Shown here: positions 58,317 through 64,000 of the stretch, piece after piece
How positions within the stretch are numbered: the stretch's first letter is position 1
Layout of the letters: the number at the start of each line of letters is the position of its first letter
Notes under the pieces: generated by a model
The model's input: only the letters and a program-made list of their open reading frames with translations
What the model was told of the DNA's origin: nothing
Databases searched by the model: none
From: Gentiana macrophylla
Taxonomy: Eukaryota > Streptophyta > Magnoliopsida > Gentianales > Gentianaceae
Length of the DNA stretch: 64,000 nt
NCBI GenBank assembly: GCA_026214975.1
Contig: CM047806.1
Coordinates: 99,595,811-99,659,810, forward strand
Direction of reading: 5' to 3'
Made by a program: the position numbers and the translations under genes

Positions 58317-59305
58317 CGGGGCCGTCCGTATGCTAAGGCACACTAAACTTTCGTCTTGGGTTCCTAGGGCCCCTCGCTTTGCCCCGAGTTTTGTAAAAAA
58401 AAAATCATAGGCAATTTTCACTTAAAGTTTTGGACATCATGACATACACTTATAGTTTATATCCAGGTTTAATGATGATAACATATTTCCGGTATAACAA
58501 TAGTACATATTTGTTTGGAAAAATACAAATAATACTAATACAAACATATACTCCATCTGTTTTTTTAACCGCCACTTTTTAGAATTTACTTTACTTTCAT
58601 TTATCTGTCATTTTGCATTTACAATGCAACATTTATTATTTGAGTTCCACCTTTACCCTTCATTTCAATAACACAAATTTTTGTACATTTTTCCATACAC
58701 AAGGAATGAAGGGTAATTGTGGTATTTTACACTCTTTTTCAGACACATTAATCACTTTCTTAATCTGTGTAATTCTTCTCTCTCCGACAGTTAAAAAACA
58801 AACGGAGGGAGTATAATTTATCGACCCGTATATTAAAAAAACATCAAATGTTTAATGTCAGAATATGATGACAATATCAACTTTGTGGTCACTTTAGAAC
58901 ACGTGTAATTGAATTGGTAAAGTGTAATTGAATTGGTAAAGAGATCGAAGCATATATAGAAATTGTAAAAGATCCGACATATCACAAATGATAAAATATT
59001 GGATTTATAAATAATTATTTTTTACTTTTATTTTTTATTATATAATTATATATAATAATCGGTACCGCCTGACCGAGAATAAGGTCATCCTTATATGCTT
59101 ATATGTTTGTGCTATGTATGGTTGTATGGATTGATTTCTAAAAAGGTTGAACAGAGGGAATTGTCTAGTTATGGCTTTAGGGGGGGGGGGGGGTCTCCGT
59201 ACGACCAACCGGTATCGTCTAATTGACCGCCTGATCGACCAAGGCACCAAAGGGGGTCATCCGACCAATCAGCCTTAGGCCTCTTTTAGCATAGGGCCGG
59301 CCCTG
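58317..59305. mobile_element. hAT-like non-autonomous element with 8-bp target duplication
   Basis: The 989-bp element lies between identical 8-bp copies of ACGTTACT (58309-58316 and 59306-59313). Its ends are imperfect terminal inverted repeats: CGGGGCCGTCCGTATGCTAA on the left and, reading inward from the right, CAGGGCCGGCCCTATGCTAA. An 8-bp duplication and a C(A/G)GGG... terminus fit the hAT superfamily. No transposase is present. A Stowaway MITE (58551-58811) is nested inside, and a G run of 14 lies at 59180-59193. Confidence 0.8.
58551..58811. mobile_element. Stowaway-type MITE
   Basis: This 261-bp element is flanked by TA on both sides (58549-58550 and 58812-58813). The left end CTCCATCTGTTTTTTTAAC mirrors the right end, read inward as CTCCCTCCGTTTGTTTTTTA. 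Size, TA duplication and CTCCCTCCGT terminus fit Stowaway (Tc1/mariner-derived). Confidence 0.85.
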
Positions 59306-59313
59306 ACGTTACT

Positions 59314-59816
59314 CACCACTGTCTTTGTCGTATTGATTTTTTCTATAAGAAGTAACGTTACTAGTAGTGACGTTCATTTTTCACGAAAAATAAATGTAGT
59401 TTTCAAAGTAAATTTTTCGATGCATAACACCCGTGGTTTTGGAAGTAAAAAATTGGTGTCATTCGATAAGACCACAAGTAAAAAATGGGTGTCAATAGAA
59501 CCATCTTTGTTTAACCAATCAGAACACACTAATCAACCATGGTACATTTGAACAATAAAGAAAAAAATGGTAATTACTCCCACCATCCCTTCATTATTTG
59601 TAAAACGACTTTTGTAAAAATGACTTTGTAACGATCTGTTCCCAAATATAAGCGTAAAATATGAAAGAAACGCTCGGCATGTGTCTCACTCGTGAAAAGT
59701 AAGGCACGCGAACTTCTTGTAAAAATGATATTATAAAAGTAAGAAAGCGGAAACGATAAAAAAAAAAAAATCAAATCCAAGTTCAAATGCTTCTGCATAA
59801 TGTGGGCGTTCCTTGG
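59314..59816. other. Unassigned stretch
   Basis: AT-rich DNA between the hAT-like element and the copia LTR. A TACTCCCACCATCCC word at 59577 is vaguely Stowaway-like but has no partner. No gene recognised. Confidence 0.45.
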
Positions 59817-60010
59817 TGTTGAAGATAAGGTTAAAGTATGACCGTTAGATTAGTCTAAAAGGTGTATGGCTTAGATTAATCCAAGTGTCATTAATTGTAA
59901 CAGAAATCTATCTAGTAGATTATGTGTTTTGTAGTACTTATATGCCTGTTGTTGTACAATGTCATTATCAAGAAATGAATCCAACTTTATAATCTTTCTG
60001 TTTATTTATC
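59817..60010 (+). repeat. 5' LTR of Ale/Retrofit-like copia element
   Basis: About 194 bp run from TGTTGAAGATAAGG to just before the primer site. Short LTRs are normal for this lineage. The CA end is not clear, so the right boundary is set by the primer site. The 3' LTR is beyond the window. Confidence 0.65.
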
Positions 60011-60011
60011 T

Positions 60012-60023
60012 TGGTATCAAAGC
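60012..60023 (+). other. Primer-binding site, initiator-methionine tRNA type
   Basis: TGGTATCAAAGC, one base from the usual TGGTATCAGAGC, 14 bp before the gag ATG. Confidence 0.8.
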
Positions 60024-60036
60024 AAGGTTGCCGGAG

Positions 60037-61164
60037 ATGGCGACTCTGCCGGAAATTGGAGCCTCACCCAGCTCCACCGGTCCTGTTCTAACAACCACTT
60101 CCGTTCCTGCTTCGTCTGTTTCTGAATCAAGCTCGTCCACTCAAAGCCTTGTTGCTCACACCTCGGTTCCACCTCTTTCCGGCCAAATGTTGTTCACTAC
60201 CGGTGTCCAAACATCCTTTTCAGCTGCCGGAATGTCACCTACCATGCAGTTTGGTCAGATTCCACCTCTGGTATCATCGATTCGTGATTCTCCTTTTTGT
60301 CCAGAGCTCTATCCGTCGTTGATGCGCTCTCCAGGTTATGGTCTTCTTCCTCCTTCGTCCTCTACTCCTTTTCCTGGGCACTTAACTCAAACATGCAATG
60401 TTAAGCTATCTCGTGATAACTATCTCTTATGGAAATCCACTGTTTTGCCTATCATTCGAGGTCACAGATTGGATGGATATCTGCTGTGTACTAAACCCAG
60501 GCCCTCAGCTGTTCCTAGTGTTCAATTTACTCTTGGATATTCTGGATCTCAAACACCAGAAGACTGGGATGTTACAGATTCGTTGCTGGTTGGTTGGCTT
60601 CCCAGTTCCATGACTGAACAGGCATTGGTTGAGGTAATTGGCTGTGAAACCTCCCATGAAATCTGGAAAACTTTGGAAACCTTGTTCAACAGTCAGTCTG
60701 AAGCCCGGATGCTTGAATTGAAGAACTCCTTAGCAAAAGCAGAGAAGGGGTCAAGATCCATGGCTGATTACTTAGCCCAGATGAAATCTTATAGTGATAA
60801 CCTTGCAGCTGCAGGTTATCCTATTACTCGGTCTGAATTGATATTGGCAGTTCTGGGTGGTCTTGATAAAGAGTATGAAGCAGCCATAGTTAATATCACT
60901 GCACGGGTTGGTGCTCTCACATGGCAAGATGTTCAATCACAACTTCTTATTCATGAGAAACTTGTGGCTCGATTTCACTCTCCAGGAGGACCTGGTAATG
61001 CTGTTGCCCATCTGACTTCTTCTAGGCCAAGACCTGGTGGCTACTATAACAATTCCAGGCCTCCAAACAATAATGATGGCAGAGGTAGAGGTGGTGGAGG
61101 TCAAAGAGGTGGCCGGAATGGTGGCAGAGGCAGGGGTGGCAGAGGAAATCAAAGTCAGAACTAG
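60037..61164 (+). CDS. Copia Gag, full domain, ends at an early stop before the zinc knuckle
   Basis: The start ATG at 60037 (MATLPEIGASPSS) is the first after the primer site. A Ser/Thr/Pro-rich head of about 110 residues is followed by the copia Gag core: LSRDNYLLWKSTVLPIIRGH, WLPSSMTEQALVEV, EIWKTLETLFNSQSEARML, LNNSLAKAEKG-type (here LKNSLAKAEKG), DNLAAAGYPI and VLGGLDKEYEA. A Gly/Arg RGG-type tail (GRGRGGGGQRGGRNGGRGRG) ends at TAG 61162-61164. In relatives the frame continues through the zinc knuckle into pol, so the stop is probably a point mutation or read error. It packages element RNA into virus-like particles. Confidence 0.85.
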   Translation: MATLPEIGASPSSTGPVLTTTSVPASSVSESSSSTQSLVAHTSVPPLSGQMLFTTGVQTSFSAAGMSPTMQFGQIPPLVSSIRDSPFCPELYPSLMRSPGYGLLPPSSSTPFPGHLTQTCNVKLSRDNYLLWKSTVLPIIRGHRLDGYLLCTKPRPSAVPSVQFTLGYSGSQTPEDWDVTDSLLVGWLPSSMTEQALVEVIGCETSHEIWKTLETLFNSQSEARMLELKNSLAKAEKGSRSMADYLAQMKSYSDNLAAAGYPITRSELILAVLGGLDKEYEAAIVNITARVGALTWQDVQSQLLIHEKLVARFHSPGGPGNAVAHLTSSRPRPGGYYNNSRPPNNNDGRGRGGGGQRGGRNGGRGRGGRGNQSQN

Positions 61165-62072
61165 AATGCTAACACCAGCAAGATTGCTTGTCAATTGTGT
61201 GGTAAAATTGCCCATACTGCTAATATCTACTGGCATAGGTTTGAAACTGACTTCAACAACAACAGCACTGATGATAATCACACTCCTAAACAGATTTCAA
61301 CATTTGTTGCAAGCCCTCAAAGTGTTGGTGATAGTTCATGGTATCTTGACAGTGGTGCCACCAACCATGTCACATCTGATCTCAATAATATTCATCTCAG
61401 TGCTGGATACAATGGTAATGATACATTGGCTGTGGGAAATGGTAAGGCCTTGTGCATTAAGCACATTGGCACTAGTTCTATTCCCACTGCTGTCAAACCT
61501 TTAACTCTTAATACTCTTTTACATGTTCCTGAAATTACAAAAAATCTAATCAATGTGTCTAAACTAATTTTTGATAATGCTATCACTGTTTTGTTCACTG
61601 ATTCCTTGTGTTTTGTGAAGGACAAGAGTACAGACCAAATTCTGCTCAGGGGTCGTCTCAATGTTGGATTGTACCAGATGGAACCTCCCAATCTTAAGGA
61701 TCAGAGTTCCCTTCACTCCAAAACCAGTAGTTTCAGTGATTCCTCATGTTTTAGTGTGTCTAAGTCCCAAAAGTCTTTCCCTAAAGTTGCCAGTCAAGGT
61801 GTTACTCTTGATACTTGGCATAGAAGGTTAGGTCATTGTTCTGTCAATGTACTGAAACAAGTCTTACTTCAATGTAATGTTGCTCTTAATGAAAAGTTGA
61901 ACTTCTGTGAAGCTTGCCAGTTAGGAAAAGCACACATGTTGCCTCATTATCCTTCTGCTTCTCATGATAATAACATATTTGATTTAGTTCACACTGATAT
62001 TTGGGGACCTGCCCCTGTCAAATCCATTGAGGGATACACTTACTATATTCATTTTATTGATGATCACACTAG
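61165..62072 (+). pseudogene. Copia pol, part 1: knuckle trace, protease, integrase start
   Basis: In frame after the gag stop: a damaged knuckle (CQLCGKIAHTANIYW; the last cysteine is tyrosine), then the protease with SSWYLDSGATNHVTSD (catalytic DSGA, about 61340). The gag-pre-integrase region follows (WHRRLGHCSVN, about 61820) with the HHCC zinc site closing at CEACQLGKAH, then HTDIWGPAP with the first catalytic Asp of integrase (about 61995). The style (TNHVTSDLNN, GHCS) fits Ale/Retrofit. A MITE interrupts the frame at 62072. Confidence 0.82.
62065..62072. repeat. 8-bp target duplication CACACTAG, left
   Basis: Identical to 62728-62735; the pair brackets the MITE. Confidence 0.85.
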
Positions 62073-62241
62073 TAGTAATGAAATGAACGCCGAGATTCGA
62101 TTCGATTCATTGTATTCGCTCAAAAAAGCTCGATTCGAGTTCGATTCGAACCTTCGAACGCCGAGCGAACGGTAGGTATTTGATATTCGCTCTATCGAGC
62201 CGAATCAGTATCGAACACGTTCGCTCGAACTATTTTATATA

Positions 62242-62328
<87 letters not shown>

Positions 62329-62369
62329 ATTAAAATAGAAATCAAAATCAAATTAGGGTTAGAAGAAGA

Positions 62370-62432
<63 letters not shown>

Positions 62433-62727
62433 CTCTATTCTATTACAAATGGTTCGTTTCGAGCCGAACATGTTCGAACGGTTCGAGCATGTTCGAGCCG
62501 AACATGTTCAAACCGTTCAACATGTTCGAACTGCTCGAAGGTTCGAACATGTTCGAAAGCCGAACCGGACCGAACATGTTTCCTAATATTCCAGTTCGAA
62601 CCCAGGCGAAACCTTGCTAAATTAAGGTTCGATCGATTCGAGCCGAGCCGAACCTTATGTTCGAAAAATTCGAGCCGAGCTCGAACCCTACCAGGGTTCG
62701 GTAGGGTTCGGCTCGTTTACAGCCCTA
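62073..62727. mobile_element. hAT-type MITE inserted in copia integrase
   Basis: This 655-bp element lies between 8-bp duplications CACACTAG. The right end read inward is TAGGGCTGTAAACGAGCCGA, a known plant hAT-MITE terminus style; the left end is TAGTAATGAAATGAACGCCG, an imperfect partner. The interior is rich in TTCGAACATGTTCGA-type palindromes and GAGCCGAAC words and holds two (TA)n runs (62250-62320 and 62374-62428). The copia reading frame is continuous across the insert if it and one duplication are ignored, which dates the MITE after the copia element. Confidence 0.85.
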
Positions 62728-62735
62728 CACACTAG
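62728..62735. repeat. 8-bp target duplication CACACTAG, right
   Basis: Second copy, bracketing the MITE at 62073-62727. Confidence 0.85.
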
Positions 62736-64000
62736 GTATACTTGGGTATACCCTCTTAAACTTAAATCTGAAGCTGTAAAAGCTTTCCAACAATTCAAAA
62801 TCTTGATTCAGAACCAGTTTAACTCCACTATTAAGTGTGTTCAATCTGATTGGGGGGGTGAATATAGGAGTTTTGAACCATATCTTAAAAATGAAGGAAT
62901 TCTATTCAGACATTCATGTCCTCATGATCATAGCCAAAATGGGAGAGCTGAGAGGAAACATAGACACATTGTGGAACTTGGTCTTACTCTTCTAGCACAA
63001 GCATCTATGCCACTTAGATTCTGGTGGCACAGTTTTGAGGCTGTTGTTAACCTGATCAATAATCTTCCTACAAGTGTGTTAAACCATAAGTCCCCATATG
63101 AGTGTTTATACAACACAAAACCTTCCTACTCCCTTCTTAGAGTCTTTGGGTGTGCTGTCTACCCAAATCTTAGGCCATTTCAGCAAACCAAGTTCCAGTT
63201 TCATAGCTCCAAGTGTGTCAATCTTGGATTGAGTATGAGTCATAAAGGCTATAAGTGTTTAGATGAATCTGGAAGAGTGTATATCACCATAAATGCTGTG
63301 TTTAATAAAGAAGTGTTTCCTTTCCTAGATGGTTTCCTACAGGGTCCCCATAGAGATGTCATTCCTGTGTCCAATCAAGGCCAACACTCAACTCTCAATC
63401 TGCTTGATCAATGGCACTTCACCCCTGTCACTGCTCCTGCCAGTGCTGGTACAATCCACCAAGAGGAGACATCTGCAGCTGATGATCACTCATCACAGGT
63501 ACTGAAAACTTACACCACTGAGGAATCCACACCTTCCAGCCCTAACACACACACATTAGTAACACAGAATACACCTCCATCCACACCTGCTGTTGCAATC
63601 ACACCACATATCAGTACATCCTCTCAACAGGGTTCTCAAAGCACATCTCCATCTTCTACAGCCTCTAGCACATATGTTCCTATTATAACTGAATCTCAGT
63701 CTGTTTCACTTGTGCTCCTACTCAACAACCTACTGACAAAACCTTGGTTTCTGTCCACCCTATGCAAACTAGGGCAAAGGCTGGCATTTTTAAACCTAAG
63801 ACCTATAGTGTCAGGTGTCTCAATGTCAATACCTTGACATTTCCCACAGAACCCTTAAATGTATTAGAGGCATTGTCTAAATCTGAATGGAGAAGTGCTA
63901 TGGCAGAAGAGTACAGGGATCTCATGCAGAATCATACTTGGGATTTGATTCCACCACCAACAAATCACAATGTTGTGGCAAATAGATGGGTATTCAAAGT
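62736..64000 (+). pseudogene. Copia pol, part 2: integrase core to start of reverse transcriptase
   Basis: Integrase resumes right after the MITE. SDWGGEYRS carries the second catalytic Asp (about 62850) and QNGRAERKHRHIVE the Glu (about 62945), followed by MPLRFWWHSFEAV, INNLPTSVL and the CAVYPNLRPF block typical of the lineage. A Ser/Thr/Pro-rich linker (about 63420-63700) follows, then a frame change near 63700-63840. The reverse transcriptase start reads EWRSAMAEEYRDLMQN, with NHNVVANRWVFKV at the window edge. The rest of RT, RNase H and the 3' LTR are outside. Confidence 0.82.

Noticed and set aside
59038..59250. Arg/Pro-rich ORF over the poly(G) tract
   Set aside because: It lies inside the hAT-like element and depends on the homopolymer length.

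Overview
This window is repeat-dense nuclear DNA from a flowering plant, most likely a eudicot. The evidence is the mix of plant LTR-retrotransposon lineages (Athila-like, Tat-like, chromovirus-like, Ty1/copia), a plant L1-type LINE carrying RNase H, Stowaway, hAT and Helitron elements, a piece of plastid DNA, and one ordinary plant gene (DUF716/TMEM45 family) with a GT-AG intron. No species can be named from the sequence. A run of exactly 100 N at 36422-36521 marks a scaffold join.

Layout. 1-15962: a minus-strand LTR-internal-LTR-internal-LTR tandem of a non-autonomous Athila-like element (LTR about 2.26 kb, internal about 4.59 kb, tRNA-Asp primer site, gag only). 15963-20684: part of a second, diverged member on the plus strand, joined head-on to the last LTR. 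20758-21510: Ty1/copia gag remnant. About 21534-31745: a Tat-like Ty3/gypsy element with dual RNase H, a copia LTR inserted in its integrase, a 56-bp tandem array and an antisense accessory ORF before the 3' LTR. 32109-36421: 5' LTR and start of a chromovirus-like element, cut by the gap. 36522-38695: copia LTR plus gag on the minus strand. 38700-40320: a decayed DUF1985-type transposon-associated gene. 40310-42900: low-complexity DNA with two palindrome arrays. 42912-48190: LINE, minus strand. 49110-51716: DUF716 gene, minus strand. 53748-56077: solo LTR with a perfect 5-bp target duplication. 56433-57433: non-autonomous Helitron. About 57692-57955: plastid DNA (trnV-GAC 3' part plus rrn16 promoter/leader). 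58309-59313: hAT-like element with a nested Stowaway MITE. 59817-64000: Ale/Retrofit-like copia element, running off the window, with a 655-bp hAT-type MITE in its integrase.

Nearly all coding sequence is transposon protein, mostly broken. The only host gene with a convincing structure is the DUF716 gene, and its first exon carries an apparent 2-bp frameshift. Tandem copies of the same element differ repeatedly at CAG/CGAG-like positions and homopolymers, so part of the frame breakage may be sequence error.

The most unusual signal is a set of arrays of short, mutually unrelated palindromes repeated at a pitch of about 21-22 bp. They occur in the Athila-like LTR (2 units), the chromovirus-like LTR at 32.7 kb (6 units), two arrays at 41.6 and 42.1 kb (4 and 6 units) and the solo LTR at 55.0 kb (8 units). 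The base sequence differs from array to array, but dyad symmetry and spacing are kept, including paired changes in both arms.
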